DNA of 63,761 nucleotides from Candidatus Methylomirabilota bacterium (GTDB lineage: Bacteria > Methylomirabilota > Methylomirabilia > Rokubacteriales > CSP1-6). Made by a program: the position numbers and the translations under genes. Position 1 is the first letter of the stretch. The number at the start of each line of letters is the position of its first letter. The notes below the pieces were generated by a model. It saw only the letters and a program-made list of their open reading frames with translations, made no database searches and was not told the DNA's origin. The DNA lies in the NCBI GenBank assembly GCA_035764725.1, contig DASTYT010000106.1, positions 1 to 63,761 of the forward strand, written 5' to 3'. Positions 25,084 through 33,946 of the stretch are shown here, piece after piece.

Positions 25084-25886
25084 CGACGCCCCGCTCGGCG
25101 CCGAAGGTCGTGGTGGTCATGCCCGCGTACAACGCGGGACGCACCCTGCGCCTCACCTACGAGGAGCTGCCGAAGGAGTCGGTGAACCTCGTGATCCTCG
25201 TGGACGATGGCTCCACCGACAAGACGCTCGACATCGCGCGCGAGCTGGGGCTCGAGATCTTCGTCCACGATCGGAACTACGGCTACGGGGCCAACCAGAA
25301 GACCTGCTACACGGAGGCGCTTCGGGCGGGGGCCGACATCGTCGTGATGGTGCACCCCGACTACCAATATGATCCGACGCTGGTGCCGAAGATCATCGAG
25401 CCCCTCGTACGGAACGAGGCCGACCTCGTGCTCGGCTCGCGTCTGGCCGGCGGCGGCTCCGCCGTCCAGCAGGGGATGCCGTGGTGGAAGTACGTGGCCA
25501 ACCGGTTCCTCACCTGGGTGGAGAACCGGGCGTTCGGCCTGAGCCTCTCGGAGTTCCACACGGGGTATCGGGCGTTCAGCCGTGAGATCCTCGAGGCGGT
25601 GAACTTTCGGATGAACTCCGACGGCTTCGTGTTCGACCAGGAGATCATCGCGCAGGCCGTGTCGGGCCGGTTCCGCCTCGCGGAGATCGCGGTGCCGGTG
25701 CGGTACTTCGCCGAGGCCTCATCCGCGAGCTTCGTGGACTCGTGCGTGTACGGGACCAAGATCCTCTGGGTGGTGACCCGCTACCTGCTGCACCGCACCG
25801 GACTCAAGCGCTCGCGCCGGCTTCAAAGCATACGCGGCCGCTACGCGCGGCTCGATCCCGGGTCCGAGGCACCGGGCCCGAGTTGA
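25080..25886 (+). CDS. Family 2 glycosyltransferase (dolichol-phosphate-mannose synthase-like)
   Basis: 268 residues, GT-A fold: VVVVMPAYNAGRTL at the N-terminus, the DDGS motif in ILVDDGSTDKT, and the catalytic-metal segment MVHPDYQYDP. It ends with a hydrophobic segment near residue 220 and no long membrane anchor. Such enzymes charge a polyprenyl phosphate with a sugar, which would feed the GT39 enzyme upstream. Start GTG 25080 overlaps the methyltransferase stop (GTGA); its own stop overlaps the next TTG (TTGA). Confidence 0.87.
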   Translation: MTTPRSAPKVVVVMPAYNAGRTLRLTYEELPKESVNLVILVDDGSTDKTLDIARELGLEIFVHDRNYGYGANQKTCYTEALRAGADIVVMVHPDYQYDPTLVPKIIEPLVRNEADLVLGSRLAGGGSAVQQGMPWWKYVANRFLTWVENRAFGLSLSEFHTGYRAFSREILEAVNFRMNSDGFVFDQEIIAQAVSGRFRLAEIAVPVRYFAEASSASFVDSCVYGTKILWVVTRYLLHRTGLKRSRRLQSIRGRYARLDPGSEAPGPS

Positions 25887-27448
25887 CGGGCCGCCGGGCC
25901 CTCGCGCGCGCGCTCGACACGATCGCCGCGCTGCTGGGGGCGGGAATACTGGGGGCGCTCGTGGCACCCTATGCGCGCCCCGAGGATCTCTTCGTCGCCC
26001 TGGTCCTCGTGCTCGTGCTGCGGCACACCCTCCAGCCCTTTTCGATCCCGTCCCCCGACCCGTGGCGCGTGACCGTGGTCGCTACCGCCGCCTACGCCGC
26101 GATCTTCGCCTTCGTCACGATCACGCGGCACATCAATCTGATGACGCATGCCCTCGACCTGGGCCAGTACGTGCAGATCGTCTGGAGCATGGCGACGGGA
26201 CGCGGGCCCCGGATGAGCCTGCCCGAGATGCACGCCTGGGGCGACCATCTCTCGCCCATCCTGTGGGGCCTGGTGCCGCTGTTCTGGATCGTGCCCGGGC
26301 CGGTCACCCTGCTGGTGGTGCAGTCGATCGCGCTCGCGCTCGGCGCCCCCGCGGTCTATCTCCTCGCGCGCCGCCATCTGGAAGACGACCGGCTGGCCGG
26401 CCTCTTCGCCGTCCTCTATCTCTTGAATCCCTCGCTGCACGGCATGAACGTGCGCGACTTCCATCCCGCCGTCCTCGCGGTGCCGCTGCTCCTCTGGGCC
26501 TTCGTGGCCGCGGTCGCGGGACGCCCCCTCCTCTGCGCCGGCGCGCTCGTCCTCACGCTCGCGACCCGCGAGGACGCCGCCCTCCCGGTGATCGGGTTCG
26601 GTCTCTGGCTCGCGGTCGGACGTCGTCAGTGGCTGGCCGGCGCGGCGACGGCGGCCGCGGCCTTCGCCGTGCTCTGGGCGGATACTCGCTGGGTCATTCC
26701 CGCCTTCCGGGGCGAGCCCTACGTGCACCACCTGCGCCGGTACGCGGCCTTCGGAGGCTCGCTGATCGACATCGTGGCCGCGCTCGTGCTCCATCCGCTG
26801 CGCGTGCTCGGGCAGATCCTCACCCTGAATCGGCTGGTCTACGCGCTGGCGATGCTGGCGCCCCTCGGATTCCTCCCTCTCCTGGGCCCGGCCGAGCTGG
26901 CCGGCGCCCTGCCGGCCCTCGCCCAGAATCTCCTCAGCCGTGACCCGATCCTGTTTCACCACCGCACGCAGTACCAGGCCTTCGTCCTGCCCTTCCTCCT
27001 CGTCGCCGCCGTGACCGGCGCGGCGCGCGTCCGCGCGCGGCGACCCGACCTCTTCGCGAAGGGCGCGCTCGTGCTCGCGGTCGCCGCCAGCCTGATCCTG
27101 GCATCGAGGACGATCAACCAGTTCGCGATCTACCGCTGGTGGCCGGATGCCAGCGATCGGGCCGCCCACCGGGTCATCGCCCAGGTGCCCGCGACAGGGG
27201 CGGTATCGGCGCAGGATCCCTACTTGCCCCACGTGTCGCTGCGCCCGCTGGTGTTCGTTTTCCCCGTGGGCATCGAGAAGGCCAACTACCTGATCCTCAA
27301 CACCGCGAGCTATCCCTGGCGCGACCTGCCGGGCGTGACCATGGCGCGGGACGGCGAGAGCGTGGTGATCGGCATGCCGGACGGCCAGATCTATCGCTAT
27401 GCGGTGGCCGCGGAAGGCGGCCCGCACCTCCTGCTACGCCGTCGCTGA
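25883..27448 (+). CDS. DUF2079 polytopic membrane protein
   Basis: 521 residues with about twelve membrane segments. The DUF2079 hallmarks are a region around ALDLGQYVQIVW and the segment NVRDFHPAVLAVPLLLWA (about residues 190-207). It probably has a GT-C fold like its GT39 neighbour, but no activity is established for the family. The TTG start overlaps the GT2 stop (TTGA). The 3' end overlaps the convergent diguanylate cyclase gene by 15 bp. Confidence 0.8.
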   Translation: MTGRRALARALDTIAALLGAGILGALVAPYARPEDLFVALVLVLVLRHTLQPFSIPSPDPWRVTVVATAAYAAIFAFVTITRHINLMTHALDLGQYVQIVWSMATGRGPRMSLPEMHAWGDHLSPILWGLVPLFWIVPGPVTLLVVQSIALALGAPAVYLLARRHLEDDRLAGLFAVLYLLNPSLHGMNVRDFHPAVLAVPLLLWAFVAAVAGRPLLCAGALVLTLATREDAALPVIGFGLWLAVGRRQWLAGAATAAAAFAVLWADTRWVIPAFRGEPYVHHLRRYAAFGGSLIDIVAALVLHPLRVLGQILTLNRLVYALAMLAPLGFLPLLGPAELAGALPALAQNLLSRDPILFHHRTQYQAFVLPFLLVAAVTGAARVRARRPDLFAKGALVLAVAASLILASRTINQFAIYRWWPDASDRAAHRVIAQVPATGAVSAQDPYLPHVSLRPLVFVFPVGIEKANYLILNTASYPWRDLPGVTMARDGESVVIGMPDGQIYRYAVAAEGGPHLLLRRR

Positions 27449-29473
27449 GTCGGGGGGCGAGGGCGGGACGGCGTCGGCGAGGATCACGCGGTCGCGCCCC
27501 TCGCGCTTCGCGCGGTAGAGGGCACCGTCGGCCGCGCGCAACAGACCGTCGGCCGCCGACCCGTGCTCGGGATAGGCGGCCACTCCCAGCGAGATGGACA
27601 CCGCCCCGAGGGACACGCCGCGGTGCACGATGCGGAGGCGGCGGGCCGCCTCCCGCAGATCCTCGGCGCGACGGATCGCGTCCTTGGCGGCGGCGCCCGG
27701 CAGCACGATCGCGAACTCCTCGCCGCCCACCCGGCACGGCACGTCCTCGACCCGGACGTGCCCGCGCAGGAGCCGGCCCAGCTCGGCGAGGAGCGCGTCC
27801 CCGGCGTCGTGACCGTGATCGTCGTTGAAGCGCTTGAAGTGATCCACGTCCACCATGATCACGGACAGCGGCACGGTGTTGCGCTGAGCCCGGCGGAGCT
27901 CTCGTTCGAGCGTCTCCTCCATGTAGCGCCGGTTGAAGAGGCTCGTGAGATGGTCGCGCACCGACTGCGTGCGGAGCCGCTCGCGCAGCGCGAGGTTGGC
28001 CAGCGAGAGCCCGAGCTTGTCGGCGGCGACGGCGGCGACCCGCTGCTCCTCCGGGCTGAAGGGCGCGATCTCGACGCCGTGGGCGAGGTAGAGCACGCCG
28101 ACCGCCTCGCCCTGCGCCACGAGGGGAATGCAGAGGTAGGAATCGGGCAGGGGCGTCTCGAGGTGCGCGCAGACGAGACCGTCAACGCTCTTCTCGACCA
28201 CGTGGGCGCGGCCGCGCCGGAGCGCCCAGCAGTCCGCCGGCGCGAACACCGTCTCGCCGCCGGCGCCGCTCGGGCCCCACGCGGCGACCGTCTCCACGAG
28301 GTTGCGGGACGCGTTGATCACGTGAAGCGCCCCCGCGCCCGGGAACATCCCCTCCATCGAGCGCCGCACCACGCCGTACACCTCGGTGAGAGTCAGGCAG
28401 GCATCCAGCTGGTCGCCCATCTCCTTGAGCTGGTGCTCCCTCTGCAGGAGCTGGACGAGCCGGTCGGAAGCCTGCTTCCGATCCGTGATGTCGATGATGG
28501 TGCCTTCGAAGTGCGGGTCGGCGGGGTCGGCCATGTAGACGACGCTCATGAGGGCCCACACGGTCTCGCCGCTCCGGCGCTTGAGCGGGACCTCCACGTC
28601 GTTGATCGTCTCGCCGGCCAGGAGTCGCCGCAGCAGGCCTGCCATCGCCTCACGGTCGGTGTGCAGATCGGCCGCGTTGCGGCCGCGGGCGTCCTCGGGC
28701 GCCCGGTAGCCCAGCGTGCGGGCGAAGGCCGCGTTGCACTCGAGGAGCACGCCTTCCCGGTTCGTCCGGAAGATGCCGGCCTGGCTGCGGTCGAAGAGGA
28801 GCCGGTAGCGCTCCTCCGCGGCCTTGAGCTCGGCCTCGGCGGTGCGCCGGCGGCCGAGGTCCAGACGGATCAGGAGCCCGGCCAGGCCCATGAGGGCGAT
28901 GGCCGCAAAGCTCCCGACGCCCACGACCCAGAGCGCCTTGAGGCGGCTCGCTGCCGCGGCGTCCGCGCGCTCGGCGAGCAGGCGCAGCTCCTCCGCCTTG
29001 ATCCGAGAGATGGTGGTCCGGATCTCGTCCATGGTGGACTGGCTCTCCTCGAGGAGCGTCTGCGCGTCCGCACCGCCTGCGCGCTCGCGCTCGCTGATGC
29101 TCTGGGCGACGAGGGCGAGCTTGCGCGCGATGAGGGGCTGCAGGAGATCCAGGCTCTGGCGCTGGACGGGATTGTCGTCGGTGAGGCCGCGCGCGCGGGC
29201 GAGCTCGGCGCGGAGACTCTCGCGCGCGACGCGATAGGGCTCGAGGTAGTGGTCGGCGCCCGTGATGAGGAAGCCGCGCTCGCCGGTCTCCACGTCGCCC
29301 ACCAAAGAGAGGATCTTCTCCAGCACCTGAAGCGTCTGGTAGGTCTGCTCCACGCGCTGCCCGTTCTGGGTGAGGTCGTTCAGGCTCTTGAAGGCTACCC
29401 CGCTGATGAGGACGAGGACGATCAGGGCGGCGATGAATCCGACGGCGATTTTCCGCCCGAGCGTGAAGGTCAT
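27434..29473 (-). CDS. Membrane diguanylate cyclase: CHASE3-PAS-GAF-GGDEF
   Basis: 679 residues. Order: TM about 9-31, periplasmic CHASE3 domain (VETGERGFLITGADHYLEPY), TM about 186-206, PAS (about 235-350), GAF (about 370-510), GGDEF (about 520-670). The active-site motif is GGEEF, intact, and an RxxD inhibitory site (RVED) lies five residues before it, so an active, product-inhibited c-di-GMP synthase is expected. The ATG overlaps the stop of the upstream GNAT gene (ATGA). The sensed signal is unknown. Confidence 0.9.
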   Translation of the reverse strand: MTFTLGRKIAVGFIAALIVLVLISGVAFKSLNDLTQNGQRVEQTYQTLQVLEKILSLVGDVETGERGFLITGADHYLEPYRVARESLRAELARARGLTDDNPVQRQSLDLLQPLIARKLALVAQSISERERAGGADAQTLLEESQSTMDEIRTTISRIKAEELRLLAERADAAAASRLKALWVVGVGSFAAIALMGLAGLLIRLDLGRRRTAEAELKAAEERYRLLFDRSQAGIFRTNREGVLLECNAAFARTLGYRAPEDARGRNAADLHTDREAMAGLLRRLLAGETINDVEVPLKRRSGETVWALMSVVYMADPADPHFEGTIIDITDRKQASDRLVQLLQREHQLKEMGDQLDACLTLTEVYGVVRRSMEGMFPGAGALHVINASRNLVETVAAWGPSGAGGETVFAPADCWALRRGRAHVVEKSVDGLVCAHLETPLPDSYLCIPLVAQGEAVGVLYLAHGVEIAPFSPEEQRVAAVAADKLGLSLANLALRERLRTQSVRDHLTSLFNRRYMEETLERELRRAQRNTVPLSVIMVDVDHFKRFNDDHGHDAGDALLAELGRLLRGHVRVEDVPCRVGGEEFAIVLPGAAAKDAIRRAEDLREAARRLRIVHRGVSLGAVSISLGVAAYPEHGSAADGLLRAADGALYRAKREGRDRVILADAVPPSPPDSATA

Positions 29474-30039
29474 GCGCGAGCCCGCGCCTCGTCCGCCGCG
29501 TTCCGCGCGAGGTGCGCGTCGCGCGACTGCGCGTAGCAGACGGCGGGGATCCCCGCGAGGGTCAGATCCCGCTCGTAGCGCAGGCCCAGCTTCTCCAGCA
29601 CCGCGCGGGACGCGCGATTGTCGGGGCGCGCCACCGCGACGATGCGGGGCAGGGCGAGCGTGCCGAAGCCATGATCGAGCGCGGCGCGAGCGGCCTCCGA
29701 GGCGATCCCCCGACCCCAATGCCGGCGCTCGAGGGCATACAGCACCTCGATCTCGACGGGCCCCTCGGCCTCGAGCCGGAGCGGCTTGAGCCCGCATTGC
29801 CCCATGACCTCACCGGTCGCGCGATCGGTGACGGCCCACACGCCCCAGCCATGCGCCGCCCACCCTTCGGCAAAGCGCTCCAGAGTGGCGCGGGATCGGG
29901 CGCGCGCGGCGGCGCCCAGCCAGGGACCGTCGCCGAGCCAGCGCGTCACCTCGGGGTCGTCGTAAAGGCGGGCATGCGCCTCGGCGTCGCCAGCGCCGAA
30001 GGGCCGGAGCAACAGGCGCGGGGTGGTGAAGATGGTCAT
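29470..30039 (-). CDS. GNAT N-acetyltransferase, RimJ/RimL-like
   Basis: 189 residues from the ATG at 30039. Starts TTPRLLLRPFGAGDAEAHARL, as in RimJ/RimL-type acetyltransferases; the acetyl-CoA loop RRHWGRGIASEA is at about residues 98-109, and NRASRAVLEKLGL matches motif B. It likely acetylates a protein N-terminus or a small amine. It is the first gene of an operon with the diguanylate cyclase. A TATAAT box lies 18 nt upstream of the ATG, giving only a very short leader. Confidence 0.85.
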   Translation of the reverse strand: MTIFTTPRLLLRPFGAGDAEAHARLYDDPEVTRWLGDGPWLGAAARARSRATLERFAEGWAAHGWGVWAVTDRATGEVMGQCGLKPLRLEAEGPVEIEVLYALERRHWGRGIASEAARAALDHGFGTLALPRIVAVARPDNRASRAVLEKLGLRYERDLTLAGIPAVCYAQSRDAHLARNAADEARARA

Positions 30040-30057
30040 GACGTGACCGCCATCGCG

Positions 30058-30063
30058 ATTATA
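30058..30063 (-). promoter_or_regulatory. -10 box (TATAAT) of the GNAT-diguanylate cyclase operon
   Basis: TATAAT on the minus strand, 18 nt before the ATG; predicted leader about 10 nt without a Shine-Dalgarno. Confidence 0.5.
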
Positions 30064-30103
30064 CGTGGGCACTGGGCGGGACGGACTGAATTGGACGCAC
30101 CCA

Positions 30104-30520
30104 TTACTGGCTGCCCGGGGGCTGGCCGGTCAGGATGTGGGAGGCGTGGTGCAGCACCATGCGCCACTCGCCCGCTCCCCGCTCGAAGAGATTGGTGGCG
30201 AGGAGGGTGGTCACCGCGATGTTGCCGCGCACCTGGGAGAGGATGTTCTCGGAGCAGGTCACCCAGCCCAGGTCCCCCGCCGCTCGCGCCTGAACGTCGC
30301 CCAGGCTGAAGCGCATCTCCCGGCTGTCCTTGAAGATGGCCTCCCAGGACTGCCGCACCGCCTCCCACCCTTCCAGCATCGCCCAGCCGGGGTGGATGCA
30401 CCGCACGTGCTCACCGTGGGACCACACCGTGTCCATCTCGGTGAGGTCGAGCGCCTCGAACGCCCGATAGAAGCGGGTGTTGGCCTCCTCGAGCTCGGCG
30501 CTCTCGTCGTCGGGCGTCAT
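30104..30520 (-). CDS. SnoaL/DUF4440-like NTF2-fold protein
   Basis: 138 residues (141 if ATG 30529 is used). The sequence has the NTF2-like cone fold of SnoaL_3/DUF4440 proteins: NTRFYRAFEALDLTEMD near the start, an HPGWAMLEGWEAVRQSW helix, and a terminal HHASHILT strand. Members are small ketosteroid-isomerase-like proteins, often of unknown substrate. The ATG at 30520 overlaps the Rieske stop (ATGA), so the two are translated together. Confidence 0.75.
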   Translation of the reverse strand: MTPDDESAELEEANTRFYRAFEALDLTEMDTVWSHGEHVRCIHPGWAMLEGWEAVRQSWEAIFKDSREMRFSLGDVQARAAGDLGWVTCSENILSQVRGNIAVTTLLATNLFERGAGEWRMVLHHASHILTGQPPGSQ

Positions 30521-30864
30521 GTCGGGCACGAGATGACGAAGGCGTCGCCGTCACGCGTCACGGTGAGGGGGTCGAGGCGCGCGCCGGGACACGGGCCCTC
30601 CGTGCAGACACCGGTGTCGGGGGCGAACACCGCGCCGTGCACCGAGCAGACCAGATGACGCCCGTCCTGCGAGTAAAAGCCCGCGGCGCGGAGGTCGAGC
30701 GGGTTGCCGGCATGGGGGCATGCGTTGACATAGGCGACGAGGGTGCCGCCGTGATTCACCACGAAACCCTCCACCAGCCCCCCGCCGTGCCGCCGGAGCC
30801 GGAGCTTCACCGTCTGGCCCGGCGCGAGCGTGTGCGCGTCCAGCCGCCAGGTCTCGGCGTCCAC
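30517..30864 (-). CDS. Small Rieske [2Fe-2S] ferredoxin-like protein
   Basis: 115 residues with a complete Rieske site: CPHAGNPLD (Cys-x-His, about residues 49-57) and CSVHGAVF (Cys-x2-His, about residues 73-80). No membrane anchor, so a soluble electron carrier of the NirD/BphF type is inferred. The GTG at 30864 is preceded by TAGAAC 6 nt upstream, a near match to the leaderless -10 pattern. It is coupled to the SnoaL-like gene downstream; the redox partner is unknown. Confidence 0.85.
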   Translation of the reverse strand: MDAETWRLDAHTLAPGQTVKLRLRRHGGGLVEGFVVNHGGTLVAYVNACPHAGNPLDLRAAGFYSQDGRHLVCSVHGAVFAPDTGVCTEGPCPGARLDPLTVTRDGDAFVISCPT

Positions 30865-30897
30865 GCCCCGGTTCTATCACAACCAGACCCCCAGAGT

Positions 30898-30903
30898 TAC
30901 GAT
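30898..30903 (+). promoter_or_regulatory. Leaderless -10 box for the META lipoprotein
   Basis: TACGAT ends 6 nt before the ATG at 30910. Confidence 0.5.
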
Positions 30904-30909
30904 GGGGCC

Positions 30910-31341
30910 ATGCGGCCGCGCGTCATCCTCGTCCTGCTCGCTCTGTCGCTCGCCGCCTGCGCCACGCCGCCGATGGCCGACGACGGGACGCTGCCCCGCC
31001 ATGCCCTGATCGGCACGTCCTGGCTCGCCCAGGCCATCGATGGGACGGTGGCGGATCCCGCGGTGCAATCGACCGTCACATTTCAGCGAGAGGACCAGGT
31101 GATCGGCAGTGGCGGCTGCAACCGGTACTTCGGCCGCCTCGGGCTCAGCGGCAGCACGCTGTCGATCAGCGGCGTGGGCAACACCAGGATGATGTGCTCG
31201 CCGGTTCCGGTGATGCAGCAGGAGCAGCGCTTCCTGGAGGCGCTGCAGGCCTCGGTGGCCTGGCGGCGCGAGGGGGATACGCTCATCCTCCTCGACCTCG
31301 CGGGGCGCGAGCGGCTGCAACTGGTCCGCACCGCCGGCTGA
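30910..31341 (+). CDS. META-domain lipoprotein (HslJ-like)
   Basis: 143 residues. The N-terminus is a lipoprotein signal with lipobox LAAC (Cys near residue 17). The remainder is a META/HslJ domain: [19 protein letters not shown] and [14 protein letters not shown] are typical, including the two conserved Cys. HslJ-like proteins sit in the envelope and are linked to stress or drug resistance; a precise role is unknown. Confidence 0.85.
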   Translation: MRPRVILVLLALSLAACATPPMADDGTLPRHALIGTSWLAQAIDGTVADPAVQSTVTFQREDQVIGSGGCNRYFGRLGLSGSTLSISGVGNTRMMCSPVPVMQQEQRFLEALQASVAWRREGDTLILLDLAGRERLQLVRTAG

Positions 31342-31365
31342 TCCGGACCCTCGCGACCGGCGTGG

Positions 31366-31371
31366 TACAGT
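31366..31371 (+). promoter_or_regulatory. Leaderless -10 box for the ABC exporter operon
   Basis: TACAGT ends 8 nt before the ATG at 31380. Confidence 0.5.
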
Positions 31372-31379
31372 GATTGCCT

Positions 31380-32330
31380 ATGGCCGCCGCCGAAGCCCTC
31401 GCAGTTGATGCGCGCGGCCTGACCAAGACCTTTCGGGGAGGCTGGCTGGGGCGGCGCCGCACCGAAGCCCTGCGCGGGACGAGTCTCGCCGTGCCGCGGG
31501 GCGCCATCATGGGACTGCTCGGCCCGAACGGCGCGGGCAAGACCACGCTGCTGTCCATCCTCGCCACCTTGCTCATTCCCGATGGCGGCACCGCGCGCAT
31601 CCTCGGACTCGACGTGGTGAAGCAGGCGCGGGAGGTGCGTCGGCGGCTCAACATGACCAGCGGCAACACCTCGTTCGTGTGGAGCCTGCGGCCGCCCGAG
31701 GTGTTGGAGTTCTACGGCCGTCTCTACGGGTTCCAGGGCCGTGCCCTCCGGACGCGCGTGGAAGCGCTCATCGAGCGGTGCGAGCTCGGCCCGCACCGGA
31801 AGACGCAGTACAACGAGCTGTCCACGGGGCTCAAGCAGCGTCTCGCGTTCGCGAAGTCGCTGCTGAACGATCCCGAGGTGCTGTTCCTGGACGAGCCCAC
31901 GCTGGGGCTCGACCCCGACGTGTCGGTGCGCATCCGCGCCCAGGTGGCGGATCTCCGGCGCGAGCGGGGCACCACCATCATCCTGACCACCCACTACATG
32001 CGGGAGGCCGAGGAGCTCTGCGACGAGATCGCCTTCATCAAGGGCGGTCGCATCCTCGCCCAGGGCCCGCCCGACGCCCTGAAGCGGCAGATCCGCATCG
32101 GCGAGGTGGTCGCGCTCAAGCTCGACCCCGTCGAGCCCGCCGGGCTCGCGGACCTGGCGGGGGTGCTCGACGTGCGGCGCCACGGCGACACCGTGGAGGC
32201 CACCGTGGACGCGGTCGAGAAGCGCCTGCCCGAGATCCTGCGCTGGCTGCACGACCAGGGCGTGGTGGTGCGCGACTGCCGAGTTCACGAGCCCGATCTC
32301 GAGGAGGTGTTCGTTGAGCTCGCTCGCTGA
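31380..32330 (+). CDS. ABC transporter ATP-binding protein (ABC-2 exporter)
   Basis: 316 residues with all ATPase motifs: Walker [10 protein letters not shown] (about residues 46-54), signature [12 protein letters not shown], Walker [14 protein letters not shown], and a switch His in TTHYM. The C-terminal extension is of the DUF4162/CcmA-exporter type. It pairs with the permease that starts inside its last codons. The ATG at 31380 is preferred over an in-frame TTG at 31374 because TACAGT lies 8 nt before it. Confidence 0.93.
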   Translation: MAAAEALAVDARGLTKTFRGGWLGRRRTEALRGTSLAVPRGAIMGLLGPNGAGKTTLLSILATLLIPDGGTARILGLDVVKQAREVRRRLNMTSGNTSFVWSLRPPEVLEFYGRLYGFQGRALRTRVEALIERCELGPHRKTQYNELSTGLKQRLAFAKSLLNDPEVLFLDEPTLGLDPDVSVRIRAQVADLRRERGTTIILTTHYMREAEELCDEIAFIKGGRILAQGPPDALKRQIRIGEVVALKLDPVEPAGLADLAGVLDVRRHGDTVEATVDAVEKRLPEILRWLHDQGVVVRDCRVHEPDLEEVFVELAR

Positions 32331-33150
32331 GCGGAGCGCCACGCTTCGCCCGGTCGACGGCCTCCGCGCGGAGTGGACGCGGACCTGGGCCTTCGCGCAT
32401 CGGAACCTCGTGATGGCGCGGCGGAACGTGTTCTTCGTCTTCGAGCTGGCGTTCTGGCCGGGCGTGGCCATGCTCTCTCACGGCCTCCTCACGCGGTTCC
32501 TCGAGCTCACGCCTCAGATGACCGCGTTCATCCTGGCCGGAACGGTGGCGCTCTCCACGGTCCAGGTGTGCCAGTTGGATGTGGCCTATGTCGTGCTCTT
32601 CGACATCTGGTCGAAGTCGATGAAGCATCAATTCCTCACCCCGACGGAGGTCCGCCATCTCGCCATCGGCTCGTGGCTGGTCGGGGTGGGGCGAGGCCTC
32701 GTGGTATTCGCGCTGATGGCGGCGATCGGCTCGCGCTTCTTCGGCTTCGACTTCCTCGGGGCGGGCCCGCTGAGCCTCGCGCGGTTCCTCCTCGGCTGCT
32801 TTCTCTGCTCGCTGATCATCGGCCTCGGCGTGTGCGCACTCGTGGTCCTCTTCGGCACGCGGGCGGAGACCTCCGCGTGGGCCACCGTGAACCTGCTCGT
32901 GATGCTCTCCGGCATTTACTATCCCGTCTCGGTGCTCCCGGGCTGGGCGCAAGCGGTGTCGAGGGCGATCCCGCTCACGTACTTCCTCGACGACTTCCGC
33001 ACGGGCTATGGCTTCCCGAGCGCCTTCGCCCATCCGCTCGTATTGGGCTTCGGCCTCGCCGCGGTCTATCTCGTCCTCGCCCACTGGGCCTTCGCCGCCG
33101 CCATCACGCGGTCGCGGCGGACCGGGCTGCTCCTCAAGCTCTCAGAGTGA
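32314..33150 (+). CDS. ABC-2 type transporter permease
   Basis: 278 residues, six membrane segments, ABC-2 membrane family. The segment MLSGIYYPVSVLPGWAQAV and the following amphipathic helix PLTYFLDDFR are characteristic. The TTG at 32314 has GAGGAGG 6 nt upstream and overlaps the ATPase gene by 17 bp. With the ATPase it should export a lipid, polysaccharide or drug; the substrate is not evident. Its stop overlaps the next gene's GTG. Confidence 0.88.
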   Translation: MSSLAERSATLRPVDGLRAEWTRTWAFAHRNLVMARRNVFFVFELAFWPGVAMLSHGLLTRFLELTPQMTAFILAGTVALSTVQVCQLDVAYVVLFDIWSKSMKHQFLTPTEVRHLAIGSWLVGVGRGLVVFALMAAIGSRFFGFDFLGAGPLSLARFLLGCFLCSLIIGLGVCALVVLFGTRAETSAWATVNLLVMLSGIYYPVSVLPGWAQAVSRAIPLTYFLDDFRTGYGFPSAFAHPLVLGFGLAAVYLVLAHWAFAAAITRSRRTGLLLKLSE

Positions 33151-33929
33151 GCGATCCCCTGACGGGCTCGGCGCTGTCGGCGGTCGCGCTGGGTCTCCTC
33201 CTCGGTGTCCAGCACGCGACCGACGCCGACCACGTCGTCGCGATCGCGACCATCGTGAGCCGGACGCACCGCTTCGGAGCGGGCGCGCTGATCGGTATCT
33301 TCTGGGGGCTCGGCCACACGCTGACGATCGCCGCGGTGGGGGCGGCCATCATCCTCTTTCGGGTCACATTGACGCCGACGGCTGGCCTCGCGATGGAGTT
33401 TGCCGTCGCCGTCATGCTCGTGATCCTGGGCATCGCGCGCCTGGCCCTCGCGCTACGGGGCGTGCGCGCCGTCCCCTCCGAGCATCTCGTCGAGCCCCAC
33501 CGTCACGACGCCGCGCCCGCCTTCCACAGCCACGTCCACGCGCACGGCGCCCTCGTGCATCGGCACCCCCACGTGCGCCCCTCTGCTCGCCTGGCGGCGG
33601 CGCTTGGCGGCGTGGGACTCGGCCAGGCGGTCCGCTCCACGCTGATCGGGGTGGTGCACGGCCTGGCGGGGAGCGCGGCGGTGGCGCTGTTGGCGCTCAG
33701 CACCATCGCGGACCCGTACCTCGCGGTGGGCTATTTGCTGGTGTTAGGGGTGGGGACGATCGCGGGCATGACCGCGATCACGGGACTGATGGCGCTGCCC
33801 TTCACGGTGGGCGCCGGCTGGCTCGCGCGCTGGCAGCGCGCGCTCGCCCTGGGGACGGGCGCGCTGTCACTGGGCCTCGGGCTCTACCTCGGCTTCCACG
33901 TGGGCGTGGTCGACCGCCTCTTTCGCTGA
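33147..33929 (+). CDS. Nickel/cobalt permease-like protein (NiCoT/UreH type)
   Basis: 260 residues, about six membrane segments. The metal signature HATDADHVVAI is in the first segments (about residues 21-31), matching the HxxxxDH motif of NiCoT transporters, and a second conserved His lies in GVVHGLAGSA. A His-rich loop (about residues 112-142) should bind the metal on one face. The GTG overlaps the permease stop (GTGA). Nickel supply would fit the larC-type nickel-insertion gene near 62.4 kb. Confidence 0.85.
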   Translation: MSDPLTGSALSAVALGLLLGVQHATDADHVVAIATIVSRTHRFGAGALIGIFWGLGHTLTIAAVGAAIILFRVTLTPTAGLAMEFAVAVMLVILGIARLALALRGVRAVPSEHLVEPHRHDAAPAFHSHVHAHGALVHRHPHVRPSARLAAALGGVGLGQAVRSTLIGVVHGLAGSAAVALLALSTIADPYLAVGYLLVLGVGTIAGMTAITGLMALPFTVGAGWLARWQRALALGTGALSLGLGLYLGFHVGVVDRLFR

Positions 33930-33946
33930 GGCCGGCCGGCAGGGGG

